Shown here piece after piece: positions 50,411 through 59,188 of a stretch of DNA of 64,000 nt. The first letter of the stretch is position 1, and each line of letters begins with the position of its first letter. This DNA comes from Halorientalis sp. IM1011 (GTDB lineage Archaea; Halobacteriota; Halobacteria; Halobacteriales; Haloarculaceae), in contig NZ_CP019067.1 in NCBI RefSeq assembly GCF_001989615.1, positions 1,364,001 through 1,428,000 on the forward strand. The letters run 5' to 3'. Made by a program: the position numbers and the translations under genes. The notes under the pieces were generated by a model. It made no database searches, was not told the origin of the DNA, and saw nothing but the letters and a program-made list of their open reading frames with translations.

Positions 50411-51076
50411 GTGGAATTTACAGTATACACGATACCGCTGTGGATCGTCGCAGTCGTCGGGACCGGCCTGGCGGCGCTGACAGCGTACTACCACGAACAG
50501 AAGGGCGCGTACGAGTTGTTCGCCCTGTTCATCGGGGCCGTATTCTGGGCCGGCGGATACGCCATGGAGTTCTCCGCGGCGGAATCGCAGATGAAGATCT
50601 TCTGGTACCAGATCCACTTCCTCGGGAGTGCGATCGTCCCGACGGCGATCTTCGTCATCGCCCTTCGGTTCACGGGTCGGGACGATCTGATCCGGCCGAA
50701 GTACATCGCGGCGCTGGCGGTCGTCCCGTTCATTACGGCCGTGTTGATCATCACGGGGCACAATCTGTGGGTGGTCCAGCACTTCATGCGGCCAGGTAAG
50801 GTCTGGCCGTTGACACACCAGTTCGGGCTGTGGTACTACCTCTACGCGTACTACTCGCTCGCCATCGCGGTGGCCGCGATCGGCATGTTCGTCCAGGCCG
50901 TGCTGGAGCGAAGCGAGGAGTCGTGGATCAACACCACCAGCGCGTTCCTGGTCGCCACGATACTGCCGACGGCCGGTACCGCCCTCTACGTCATCGGCGG
51001 AACGACCATCGACTACGGTCCCTTCGCGTTCCTGATCTCGGGGCTGTGCATCATGGCCGCGATGTTCTACCTCTAG
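50411..51076 (+). CDS. orphan 7TM sensor domain of a histidine kinase (truncated)
   Basis: Integral membrane protein of 221 aa with seven hydrophobic segments that match the N-terminal 7TM domain of haloarchaeal histidine kinases (VIALRFTGRDDLIRPKYIAA; SSESWINTTSAFLVATILP-like middle). The normal continuation (PAS, HisKA, HATPase) is absent: it stops at FYL, where the kinase linker would begin, and the next gene is on the other strand. GTG 50411 lies shortly after TATA TTTATATAT (50366-50374). It may be a decayed gene or a stand-alone sensor. Confidence 0.8.
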   Translation: MEFTVYTIPLWIVAVVGTGLAALTAYYHEQKGAYELFALFIGAVFWAGGYAMEFSAAESQMKIFWYQIHFLGSAIVPTAIFVIALRFTGRDDLIRPKYIAALAVVPFITAVLIITGHNLWVVQHFMRPGKVWPLTHQFGLWYYLYAYYSLAIAVAAIGMFVQAVLERSEESWINTTSAFLVATILPTAGTALYVIGGTTIDYGPFAFLISGLCIMAAMFYL

Positions 51077-51705
51077 TCCCAGGGGTGGCCCCGGCGTGAT
51101 TCGGGCCAGAGCGGATACCAGTACCCTTCGTCGTCCTCGACGTCGAGTTCGCCGTCCAGTACGCTCGCGAGTTTGAACTCCACCGTGTCGTCGCGCTCGT
51201 GCTCGCCCGTCGGCGCGAACGGGTAGTACGCGCCGCGCCGGAACGAGTATACCCAGTAGAGCGGGCGGTCGCCCGCGTCGCCGTCGAGCGTGGTCTCGGC
51301 CCGGCGGAAGGCAAAGAGTGCAGCGAGGAGTCGGGAGCCGTAGCCCCGTTCGACGAGCGTGTCGGCGGCGAAGTGGACGCTCGTCACGAGGTCCTCCACG
51401 TCGTCGTCTTCGAGGACGACCCAGTCGTAGCCGTGCCGATCCGCGCGGAACTCGGCACGGGTTCCGGTCTCGGCTTCGCCGGCTTCGAGGATAGCCGCCA
51501 CCTCGTCGACCGCGTCGGCGAAGTCGGCGCTGTCGACGCTCGAAAAGCAGAGCGCGGCGGTCCCGGCCGGCTCGAACCCCAGCTCGGCCGCCATCGTCAC
51601 GTAGGCGGTGCTCATGCCGAACAGGTCCTCGGGATCGGCCGGCCGGGTGGCGGCGGCCTCGGCTTCGAGTCCGAGCACGCGCCGGAGGCCGTCGAGCAGT
51701 CCCAT
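51073..51705 (-). CDS. PspA-associated protein PspAB
   Basis: Haloarchaeal protein of 210 aa of the PspAB type (MGLLDGLRRVLGLEAEAAAT, LFGMSTAYVTMAAELGFEPA). It has no membrane span and ends PLWPESRRGHPWD. It is found near HtpX proteases and PspA and is linked to envelope stress by association, not proof. Start ATG 51705; it overlaps the 7TM gene stop by four bases. Confidence 0.8.
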   Translation of the reverse strand: MGLLDGLRRVLGLEAEAAATRPADPEDLFGMSTAYVTMAAELGFEPAGTAALCFSSVDSADFADAVDEVAAILEAGEAETGTRAEFRADRHGYDWVVLEDDDVEDLVTSVHFAADTLVERGYGSRLLAALFAFRRAETTLDGDAGDRPLYWVYSFRRGAYYPFAPTGEHERDDTVEFKLASVLDGELDVEDDEGYWYPLWPESRRGHPWD

Positions 51706-51795
51706 ACCCGCCCCGTCGGGTCGGACGCTCTTGGCTCTGTCCTCCACGGGCCGGTGGTCGCGCTGCAGGTGTCCCGCCGCCGGGTCCCGAACGCG

Positions 51796-52479
51796 TCACT
51801 TCTCCTTCCAGTCGCTGGATCGTTCCTGATCGCGGAGTTCCCCTTTCGCCTGTCGGTCCCGGGGCCAGAACGCGATCGCCAGCAACACGACGGTAAACGT
51901 GGCGACACCGCCGAGGACGAGCCACCCCGGAACCCCGGGTGCTGCGGCCGTCGCGACCGGATCTCCCGTCCCGAGCAGGAGGATCTGGACCGTCCAGGAC
52001 GCGACCAGCACCAGATACAGCGGGAGGTAGACCCGCCTGAGTCGACGCGCGTACGCTTCCCCCGTCGGGGTCTTGAGCGTCGGCTGTTGCAGGTCGACGG
52101 CGAGTTCGGACCGCCAGGCACCGTGTTCGATCCCCGCTTCGGGATCCAGCGCCGGGGCGATCAGGTTCTCCTCGAGGAGACGAACGCGTGCACGCCACGT
52201 GTCGTAGGCTCTGTACCGTCGAGTCTCGACGACGTGAAACAGCCCGAGGGCGAGGATGCCCACGAGCAGGACGTAGTGGGGGCGGTCCCCGCTCGAGAAC
52301 ACGTACGCGAGCAGCGCCGCTAGCAGCGTAATCGCCCAGTTGGTCGTCAGGTCGACGCGGTTCTGCTCGGTCGTCATCCGGTCGAGTTCGCCCCGGTAGT
52401 AGTTGCCCAGCAGGTCGGTCGTCGTCTCCACGTCGGTACTTACCCGCTCGCCCACGTCGGTCGAATCGTCGTCGGCCAT
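51796..52479 (-). CDS. DUF2270 membrane protein
   Basis: Membrane protein of 227 aa. The DUF2270 pattern is NYYRGELDRMTTEQNRVDLT then TTNWAITLLAALLAYVFSSG, and the end has two further helices (LYLVLVASWTVQILLLGTG and LVLGGVATFTVVLLAIAFWP). Start ATG 52479. It lies between PspAB and HtpX on the same strand. Confidence 0.87.
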   Translation of the reverse strand: MADDDSTDVGERVSTDVETTTDLLGNYYRGELDRMTTEQNRVDLTTNWAITLLAALLAYVFSSGDRPHYVLLVGILALGLFHVVETRRYRAYDTWRARVRLLEENLIAPALDPEAGIEHGAWRSELAVDLQQPTLKTPTGEAYARRLRRVYLPLYLVLVASWTVQILLLGTGDPVATAAAPGVPGWLVLGGVATFTVVLLAIAFWPRDRQAKGELRDQERSSDWKEK

Positions 52480-52572
52480 GCCACGGGTGTCGGTCCCCGG
52501 CCCACTCCGTGTTCTGCCGGCACGTGCCACGCGACGGGACTCGCGACCGACGGCCGACCCACGCGCCCGAAC

Positions 52573-53442
52573 CTACACGCCAGCCAGTTCGCGTTCCAGT
52601 GCCTGTAACCGCTCGATCCGGCGCTCGGTCGGCGGGTGGGTCCGGGCGAGTCGCCCGACGAACCCGCGCGTGATGGGGATCACGAAGAAGGCGTTCATCT
52701 CGGCCTGCTCGCGCAGGTCCTCTTTCGGCACGCGATCCATCCGGCCGTCGATGGTCGCGAGCGCCGAGGCCAGCGCGGCGGGGTTGCCCGTGATCAAGGC
52801 CCCGCCGCGGTCGGCCGCGAACTCCCGATATCTGGAGAGCGCACGGATCAGCAGGAAAGAGAGGACCCACACGAGAAGCGAGACGACGATGGCGACGACG
52901 ACACCGCCGCCGCGGCGGTTGCGGCCACCGAACAGCCACCCCCACCGGACGATCAGGAAGGCGATGGTCGAGAGGAAGGAGGCGATCGTCATCACCGCCA
53001 CGTCGCGGTTCTTGACGTGGGCGAGTTCGTGGGCCAGCACGCCGTCGAGTTCGTCCTCGTCGAGCGCCGAGAGCAGCCCCGTGGTCACACAGACGGTAGC
53101 GGTCTTCCGGGACCGCCCGGTCGCGAAGGCGTTGGGCACCTCCGAGTCGGCGACGGCAACCGTCGGCATCGGCAGATCCGCCTGCTGGGAGAGCCGCCGA
53201 ACCGACCGGTAGAGGTCGGGATACTCGGACTCGTCGACCTCGTTCGCACCCATGCTCTTCAGTGCGAGTTTGTCGCTGAAGAAAAACTGTGCACCCATGA
53301 AAAGCCCCATCACCAGCAGGATCGGCAGGACCCCCTGGAAGTACAGCGAGAGGGCTCCGATGAAGAGGACGTAGAGGCCGCCGAGCAACAGCATGGTCAG
53401 CGCCATCCGGGCCCGGAGGCCCCAGTCGGTCTCCCACTCCAT
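52573..53442 (-). CDS. htpX: M48 family metalloprotease HtpX
   Basis: Membrane zinc protease of 289 aa that degrades damaged membrane proteins under stress. Zn motif VLAHELAHVKNRDVAVMTI with HEXXH, third ligand in YREFAADRGGALITGNPAAL, and membrane helices at about 13-60 and 150-200. Start ATG 53442 (MEWETDWGLRARMALTMLLL). With PspAB and DUF2270 it forms an envelope-quality group. Confidence 0.93.
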   Translation of the reverse strand: MEWETDWGLRARMALTMLLLGGLYVLFIGALSLYFQGVLPILLVMGLFMGAQFFFSDKLALKSMGANEVDESEYPDLYRSVRRLSQQADLPMPTVAVADSEVPNAFATGRSRKTATVCVTTGLLSALDEDELDGVLAHELAHVKNRDVAVMTIASFLSTIAFLIVRWGWLFGGRNRRGGGVVVAIVVSLLVWVLSFLLIRALSRYREFAADRGGALITGNPAALASALATIDGRMDRVPKEDLREQAEMNAFFVIPITRGFVGRLARTHPPTERRIERLQALERELAGV

Positions 53443-53552
53443 GGGGGGAATACGGGCCGAGCGCAATTAAGCACCGTGCGCGACTGGCTATCGCGGCTCC
53501 CGGCGGACCGGGAACGCGACGCTTAACCGACCGAATCGAGTACGAGGGGGCA

Positions 53553-54698
53553 ATGAGTGAGTCACGCGAGTTCTGTCCGCGGTGTGGGGAGGCTATCCCG
53601 GAGCGGCCGGAACCTCGCCCGGGCGAACCGAAAGATCCCGATCGCGTGCTCTGTGACGACTGTTACTTCGAGGAGTTCGACCTCGTGGACGCCCCGGATC
53701 GCATCGAGATCCGGGTCTGTGCCCAGTGCGGCGCGGTCCACCGCGGGAACCGCTGGGTCGACGTGGGGGCCGACGACTACGTCGACGTGGCCGTCGAGGA
53801 GGTCAGCGAGGCCCTGGCGGTCCACCTCGACGCCGAGGCCGTCGACTGGGAGGTCGCCCCGGAACAGGTCGACGCGACGACGATCAAGATGCACTGTCGC
53901 TTCTCCGGAATCGTCCGGGACACGCCCGTCGTCGAAGAGGTGCTCGTGCCCGTGAAGATCTCGCGGGAGACCTGCAAGCGCTGTGGCCGCATCGCAGGCG
54001 GGTCCTACGCCGCCATCGTGCAGGTCCGGGCCGACGAGCGCGACCCCAGCGACGGCGAACTGGACGAGGCCGAGCAGATCGCCCGCGAGTACGTCGCCGA
54101 CCGCGAGGCCGACGGCGACCGCGAGGCGTTCGTCACCGAGGCCAAACGGACCGAAGGCGGCCTGAACGTGCAGCTCTCGACGACGAAACTCGGGAAGGCC
54201 GTCGCCGACCGGATCGTCCGCCAGCTGGGCGGCAGTTACGAGAGCTACGAGACGCTCGTCACCGAGGACAGCGACGGCAACGAGGTCTACCGGGTGACCT
54301 ACGCCGTCCGCCTCCCCCGCTATCGCCCCGGCGAGGTCATCGACCCCGAAGACGACGAGGGACCGGTCCTCGTCCGCAGCGTCCGGGGCAACCTGAAAGG
54401 CCGCCGTGTCACGACCGGCGAGCCCTTCGAGGCCAGTTTCGAGGACGAGAACGCGCCCGATGCGCGGCGGCTGGGCACCCGCGAGGACGCCGAGGAGACG
54501 ACGCTCGTCGCCGTCGAGGACGAGAACGCCGTGCAGGTGCTCGATCCCGAGACCTACGAGGCCAAGACCGTCGCCCGCCCGGACTACCTCGACCCCGACG
54601 CCGACACCGTGCCCGTGCTCAAGAGCCGCGCCGGCCTGCACGTGCTGCCCGAGGACGATGGCGCGGGGGACGTGAACGGCGAGGGTGGCGACGCATGA
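53553..54698 (+). CDS. archaeal NMD3-family 60S export/ribosome factor
   Basis: Homolog of eukaryotic NMD3, which binds the large ribosomal subunit. The N-terminus has four Cys pairs for zinc (CPRCGEA, CDDC, CAQCGAV, CKRCGRIAG). The middle and C-terminal domains follow without nuclear export signals, as expected in archaea. Length is 381 aa. The stop overlaps the next gene (ATGA), coupling it to the wyosine methylase-like gene. Confidence 0.88.
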   Translation: MSESREFCPRCGEAIPERPEPRPGEPKDPDRVLCDDCYFEEFDLVDAPDRIEIRVCAQCGAVHRGNRWVDVGADDYVDVAVEEVSEALAVHLDAEAVDWEVAPEQVDATTIKMHCRFSGIVRDTPVVEEVLVPVKISRETCKRCGRIAGGSYAAIVQVRADERDPSDGELDEAEQIAREYVADREADGDREAFVTEAKRTEGGLNVQLSTTKLGKAVADRIVRQLGGSYESYETLVTEDSDGNEVYRVTYAVRLPRYRPGEVIDPEDDEGPVLVRSVRGNLKGRRVTTGEPFEASFEDENAPDARRLGTREDAEETTLVAVEDENAVQVLDPETYEAKTVARPDYLDPDADTVPVLKSRAGLHVLPEDDGAGDVNGEGGDA

Positions 54699-55717
54699 CC
54701 GGCGGAACCGACGACGCCGCCCCCCTCGCCGCGGTCGTCGCCCGCGGCCGCGCCGAGACCGCGGCCGACGCGCTCCGGGCGGAGGGCGTCTACGACGACG
54801 ACCGCAGCGTCCGGCCGTTCGGTGAGGACGCCGTCGCGCTCCCGGTGACGGCCCCGCCCGAGGCGACCGCAGTCCGGGAGGTCGTCCGACAGGAAGCCGA
54901 GCCCCGACTCCGGAATCTGGACGATCACCTCCGCGAGCGGGGCTGGACCGAGGACGAACTGGATCGCGCTCCCGGGTCGTGGGCGGTCATCGGAACGGTC
55001 GTCCTCGTCGACATCGGCGACGCCCCCCGACCCGACGAGGTGGGCGCGGCGCTGCTGGATCTGCACGCCAACGCCGACACCGTGCTGGCACGGCACGGGA
55101 TCGACGGCGAGCAACGGGAACCCGAAGTGGAGGTGATCGCGGGCGCGGGCGACACCGAGACGGTCCACACCGAACACGGGACGAAGTACGCCCTGGATCT
55201 GGCCAAGGTGATGTTCTCGCCGGGGAACAAAGCCGAGCGCAAACTGATGGGTGACGCAGTCGAAGCCGGCGACCGCATCTTCGACATGTTCGCCGGCGTC
55301 GGCTACTTCACGCTCCCGATGGCCCGGGCCGGTGCACACGTTACGGCGGCCGAGATCAACCCCGACTCCTTTCGCTACCTGCTGGAGAACGCCAAGCTCA
55401 ACGACGTACACGACCGCGTGGACCTCTACCGCGCCGACTGTCGGGACGTGGCCGAGGGCGTCGAGGCGGACCGCGTCGTGATGGGCTACTACGAGGCACA
55501 CGAGTACCTCGACGCGGCACTTTCCGCCCTCGAATCCGGTGGAATCGTCCACATGCACGAGGCCACGCCCGAGGCACTGGTGTACGACCGACCCGTCGAG
55601 CGACTGGAGACGGCCGCCGACGAGCGCGGCCGAGCGGTCGACATTCTGGACCGTCGCAAAGTCAAGGGGTACAGCGAAGGGGTCGCCCACGTGGTCGTGG
55701 ACGCGCGGGTCGAGTGA
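54695..55717 (+). CDS. taw2: Trm5/TYW2-like tRNA methyl/aminocarboxypropyl transferase, probable Taw2
   Basis: SAM-dependent enzyme of 340 aa of the Trm5/TYW2 family. It shows AdoMet motifs FDMFAGVGYFTLPMA (residues 193-207) and AEINPDSFRYLLENAKLNDV. Where m1G Trm5 has an NPPY/NxP motif, this protein has VMGYYEAHEYLDAAL, which fits a Taw2-type enzyme that transfers the acp group from SAM to 4-demethylwyosine-37 of tRNA-Phe. That assignment is by motif and not proven. Coupled to NMD3. Confidence 0.8.
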   Translation: MTGGTDDAAPLAAVVARGRAETAADALRAEGVYDDDRSVRPFGEDAVALPVTAPPEATAVREVVRQEAEPRLRNLDDHLRERGWTEDELDRAPGSWAVIGTVVLVDIGDAPRPDEVGAALLDLHANADTVLARHGIDGEQREPEVEVIAGAGDTETVHTEHGTKYALDLAKVMFSPGNKAERKLMGDAVEAGDRIFDMFAGVGYFTLPMARAGAHVTAAEINPDSFRYLLENAKLNDVHDRVDLYRADCRDVAEGVEADRVVMGYYEAHEYLDAALSALESGGIVHMHEATPEALVYDRPVERLETAADERGRAVDILDRRKVKGYSEGVAHVVVDARVE

Positions 55718-55763
55718 TCTGTGAGTGCGAAAACTCTAATTCCCGCGGTCACGAACTGGTGGT

Positions 55764-55850
55764 ATGGACCGCAAGCAGCTCATCGCGATCATCTTCACGA
55801 TCCTGATGATCGGATCGCCCATCGCGTACGCGACGGTGTCGTTCTTCTAG
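55764..55850 (+). CDS. microprotein with one membrane helix (28 aa)
   Basis: Begins MDRKQLIAIIFTILMIGSPI and ends AYATVSFF: a single hydrophobic helix after a short basic start, 28 aa. I recall similar conserved haloarchaeal microproteins of this form. Its stop codon overlaps the convergent helicase by four bases. Function unknown. Confidence 0.6.
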   Translation: MDRKQLIAIIFTILMIGSPIAYATVSFF

Positions 55851-57583
55851 CTGTCCCAGACGTCCGACAGGGGGTGGGAACCGTCGGAGTCCCGGGTCGT
55901 CGAGCTACGCGACCGTGAGCGCGACCGGCTTCTCGAACCCGTCTCGCCGATAGCCGCGCCCGAATCGAGTGCCGGCAGGTCCGGCCTCGTCATCCGGTCG
56001 ACCTGCTCGGCGAACCAGTCGGGCATGTCCGTGCGAGCGCGCTCGAAGAGGTCCAGCAGGGAGGAGTCCCCGAGATACGTCGCGCCGTAGTCGTCCGGCG
56101 CTCGCACGACCCGGCCACAGGCCTGGATCACCGTCCGGAGCGCGGCGCGGTAGTACCAGCCCCACTGCCCGTCCTCGAGCCGCTGTGCGACTCTGGAGTC
56201 CCGCGTGTTGGGGTAGGGAGCCTTGCATAGCAGTTGCCAGCGCGCCAGATCGCCCTCCAGATCCAGCGCTTCCTCCATCTTCACGGAGAGGAAGACCTCG
56301 TTGCCGTCGCTGCGCTTCCACGTCGAGAGGACGGCATCGCGGTTCTCGCGGTCGTGGACGCGCACGCGCTCGTCGACGCCGTACTCGCTCAACAGGTCGA
56401 CCAGTCGCTCCTGAATCCCGTAGGAGTGGCAGTGGACCAGCCCCTTCTCCTCGGGATGGGCCTGCATGATCCGCACCAGCACCTCCGCCATGCGGGGGAG
56501 CGTCCGGTCGCGCTCTTCGTAGGTCATCTTCCCCTGTGTCACGTCGTACAGCGGCCGGTTCTCGACGGGGAAGGTGTGGTCGACCTCGACGAGCGCCACC
56601 CGCGAGGGGTCCAGTCCCGCGCCGGCACAGAAGGCGTCCTTGCTCAAAATCGTGGCCGACAGCAGGGCGAACTTCTGGCCCCGGTCCCAGACCGTGTGCT
56701 TGAGGTAGCGCTCGGGGTTCATCGGTTTGATCGTCACCGCCGACCCCGCGCCGTCGGGCTGGTCGACCACCCACGTCGTCGCGCTGTCGGGATCCCGGTA
56801 ATCTTCGAGGAACCACTGGAGTTCCGAGATGAGTTCGGTGAGCCGATCACGTTCGGCCACCTCGTCGGGGTCGAGTTCGGCGTTGCCACGCAGTTCCTCC
56901 TGGCGGCGCGAGGCGATCCGTATGACACGTTCTGCGTACCCCTCGGCGTCGTCGGGGCCGTCGATATCGGGCGGTTTCACGTCACCCCAGACCGGCACCC
57001 GCCGGGGCGAGAGGTCGATGGTCGCGTACATCTCGGCCCACTCGGCGAGGCCGTGGGCCTCGTCGATCACGACCACGTCGCGCTGGCCGAACACGTCCGA
57101 GCCGGCGGTCTGCATGAAGTAGGCCAGCGTCATCGCGGCGATGGGGCGGTTGGCGGCGATGGAGCGGTCCGAGAAGTACGGACAGCGGTGTTTGACCTGG
57201 CAGTCGAACATCCGCTCGCGGTTGCAGGGTGCCTGATCCACTGGCGTGTCGGTCTCGCCCGGCAGGATACAGGAGTAGTTGTTCTTCCCGCGGATGATCT
57301 CTAAATCTTCGAGCAGGTCGTCCGAGGCCACGTCGTCGAGCTGGGAGACCTGCGGCGTCGTGTAGTACGCGCCGATGGGTTCGTTGGCCTCGGCCTCGCC
57401 GGCGGTGCGGGCCGCGCCCGCGATGGATCGGGCGAGCAGGGACTTGCCGCTCCCGGTGGGGGCACGCACCAGCACCACGTCGTTGCCGGCCTCGAACGCG
57501 GTGCGGATGTCCGCAAGCGCCTGCTCCTGGTTCCCGCGGTAGGAGGGCGCGGGGAACTCCGACTCGATCCGGGCGGGGTTCAC
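55847..57583 (-). CDS. XPD/DinG-like Fe-S DNA helicase, second copy
   Basis: SF2 helicase of 578 aa. Walker A APTGSGKS (residues 41-48), Walker B VVIDEAHGLAEW, and motif VI QACGRVVRAPDDYGATYLGD. Fe-S cysteines stand in NNYSCILPG, APCNRERMFDCQVKHRCPYF. It is shorter than the protein at 33964 and ends in an Arg/Ser repeat tail (SRSRSRSRSR). Both are distinct paralogs in the XPD/DinG group. Start ATG 57583. Confidence 0.9.
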   Translation of the reverse strand: MNPARIESEFPAPSYRGNQEQALADIRTAFEAGNDVVLVRAPTGSGKSLLARSIAGAARTAGEAEANEPIGAYYTTPQVSQLDDVASDDLLEDLEIIRGKNNYSCILPGETDTPVDQAPCNRERMFDCQVKHRCPYFSDRSIAANRPIAAMTLAYFMQTAGSDVFGQRDVVVIDEAHGLAEWAEMYATIDLSPRRVPVWGDVKPPDIDGPDDAEGYAERVIRIASRRQEELRGNAELDPDEVAERDRLTELISELQWFLEDYRDPDSATTWVVDQPDGAGSAVTIKPMNPERYLKHTVWDRGQKFALLSATILSKDAFCAGAGLDPSRVALVEVDHTFPVENRPLYDVTQGKMTYEERDRTLPRMAEVLVRIMQAHPEEKGLVHCHSYGIQERLVDLLSEYGVDERVRVHDRENRDAVLSTWKRSDGNEVFLSVKMEEALDLEGDLARWQLLCKAPYPNTRDSRVAQRLEDGQWGWYYRAALRTVIQACGRVVRAPDDYGATYLGDSSLLDLFERARTDMPDWFAEQVDRMTRPDLPALDSGAAIGETGSRSRSRSRSRSSTTRDSDGSHPLSDVWDS

Positions 57584-57669
57584 GTCCGGTGATGCGCGCC
57601 TCCCCGGCTAAAGTCGTTCGGCTCGAACTACCCGCGAGAGTTAAGTGACGGCTGTGCGTCACGTCGGCC

Positions 57670-58950
57670 ATGGACGAGTCCCCACGACGCTCGGTCCTCC
57701 GGACCGGCGGCACCCTCCTCGCCGGCGGCCTCACCGTCGGCCTCGGCGGCTGTCTACAGACCGACGGACCCGGCACACCGACCGACGACGACGGCGACGA
57801 CAGTGACGATACCGACGCCGGTTCGATCCCCGGCTACGCCGACTGGCTGCCCGCGCCGGCCGAACTGGGTGAAGATCACTATCGGTTCGTGGTCGTCGAC
57901 GCCGCCTCACTCGCGGGGCAGCGGGACGGCCTCGCCGGAACCAGGTTCGAGGGCGTGTTCGACGTCGCGGCCCAGTACGGACGGATCTCCTTCGCCGACC
58001 TGTCGATGGCGATCAATGTCGGGCACGCCCAGGTGCTGGTCGGTGACGTGTCGGACTTCCGCTCGTCGCTCTCCGAACAGGCCGAGGTGACCGAGACCTA
58101 CCACGGATACACGATCTACGACCACTCGGCCGCCGTCACGGACGGGACGGCGGTTCTCCCCTTGAATGCGGAGATGGGCGACATGGACGGCCCGAAAGCG
58201 GCGATCGACGCGAAACGCGGCGCGATCGACCGCTACACCGACGCCAGCGAGGACTGCCGGACGCTCGTCGCCGAACTGGGGGCGGCCCCGCTCGCCATCG
58301 GGCGGACGAAGTCCGGCGGCTCCGGCTCCGAGGGCCTCGTCGCCGCGGGCGCGAACTGGTCGATCGACGGGGACCGTGCCACGCTCGCCGCCCCGCTGGT
58401 CTTCGAGAGCGGCGACGCCGTCCCGGTCGAAGCGGTCAGAAGGGCGGTCGCGGATCGCGGGTTCTACGAGAACGCACGGTCGACGGGCGTCACCGCGACC
58501 GGACGGGTCGCGACCGTCGAGGCCACGTTCGCCACGGCCGACGTGACGGCCGTGCTCCCACCGTCCGTCTCCGGGGATCGACAGCGGGACGTCCCCCAGG
58601 TGTCGTTCACCTGGGAGTACGAGGCTCGTGGCGACGGCGTCGGCGTCGTGACCGTCAGCCACCACGGCGGGGACGCGGTCGAGGCGAGCGAACTGTTCGT
58701 CCGCGGAGTCGGCTTCGTCGGTGCCGACTCGATCCCGGACACCGACGCCGGTGAACTGGACGTGGTGACTGCCGATAGTCAGTGGCCGGCGACGAACACG
58801 GCGACCGAGAGCGGTGGCAATCCGGCCGTCGCCGCGGGCGACCGGGTCCGGATCGGCGTCGCCAGCGATTTCGAGATCGTGCTCGTCTGGGAACCCGAAG
58901 ACGGCGACACCTCTGCCACGCTGTCCGAGGACACCGGTCCGGACGCCTAG
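57670..58950 (+). CDS. Tat lipoprotein with a pilin-like C-terminal domain
   Basis: Exported protein of 426 aa: Tat signal MDESPRRSVLRTGGTLLAGG and lipobox GLGGC (Cys 28). A large N-domain (residues 55-260) follows an Asp-rich linker and is unrecognised. The C-terminal part (GVGVVTVSHHGGDAVEASEL) resembles the beta domain of archaeal pilin-type surface proteins. Start ATG 57670. It overlaps the next gene by four bases, convergently. Confidence 0.78.
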   Translation: MDESPRRSVLRTGGTLLAGGLTVGLGGCLQTDGPGTPTDDDGDDSDDTDAGSIPGYADWLPAPAELGEDHYRFVVVDAASLAGQRDGLAGTRFEGVFDVAAQYGRISFADLSMAINVGHAQVLVGDVSDFRSSLSEQAEVTETYHGYTIYDHSAAVTDGTAVLPLNAEMGDMDGPKAAIDAKRGAIDRYTDASEDCRTLVAELGAAPLAIGRTKSGGSGSEGLVAAGANWSIDGDRATLAAPLVFESGDAVPVEAVRRAVADRGFYENARSTGVTATGRVATVEATFATADVTAVLPPSVSGDRQRDVPQVSFTWEYEARGDGVGVVTVSHHGGDAVEASELFVRGVGFVGADSIPDTDAGELDVVTADSQWPATNTATESGGNPAVAAGDRVRIGVASDFEIVLVWEPEDGDTSATLSEDTGPDA

Positions 58951-59150
58951 AGGCGCTCCACGTCCTCGGCGGTCGCGTCGCGGTCGTCGGGCAAGCGCTC
59001 GATGCACGCCGAACAGAGCAGCCACTCCGAGCCGTCGGCGAGTTCCAGCGCCAGCCCCGCGGCGCGGTCGCCGCCGAACGACCAGATGTCGGCGATCCCG
59101 CCGGCGACCTCGACGCGTTCCCCACAGCCGTCGCAGGGCTCGTGTGCCAT
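58947..59150 (-). CDS. small zinc-ribbon protein (67 aa)
   Basis: Begins MAHEPCDGCGERVEVAGGIA and carries CDGC and CSAC pairs, so a zinc ribbon is likely. No DNA-binding helix was identified; it resembles a haloarchaeal DUF family. Start ATG 59150 is preferred over 59156. Function unknown. Confidence 0.78.
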   Translation of the reverse strand: MAHEPCDGCGERVEVAGGIADIWSFGGDRAAGLALELADGSEWLLCSACIERLPDDRDATAEDVERL

Positions 59151-59188
59151 ACCCACCGTTTGGCCGCCCGCGGCTTGGCGGTTCCGGA

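Noticed and set aside
50405-53437. 1010-codon open frame on the minus strand
   Set aside because: It runs across PspAB, DUF2270, HtpX and the 7TM gene in another frame. It is Arg/Gly/Pro-rich, has no domain and arises from the high GC of third positions.
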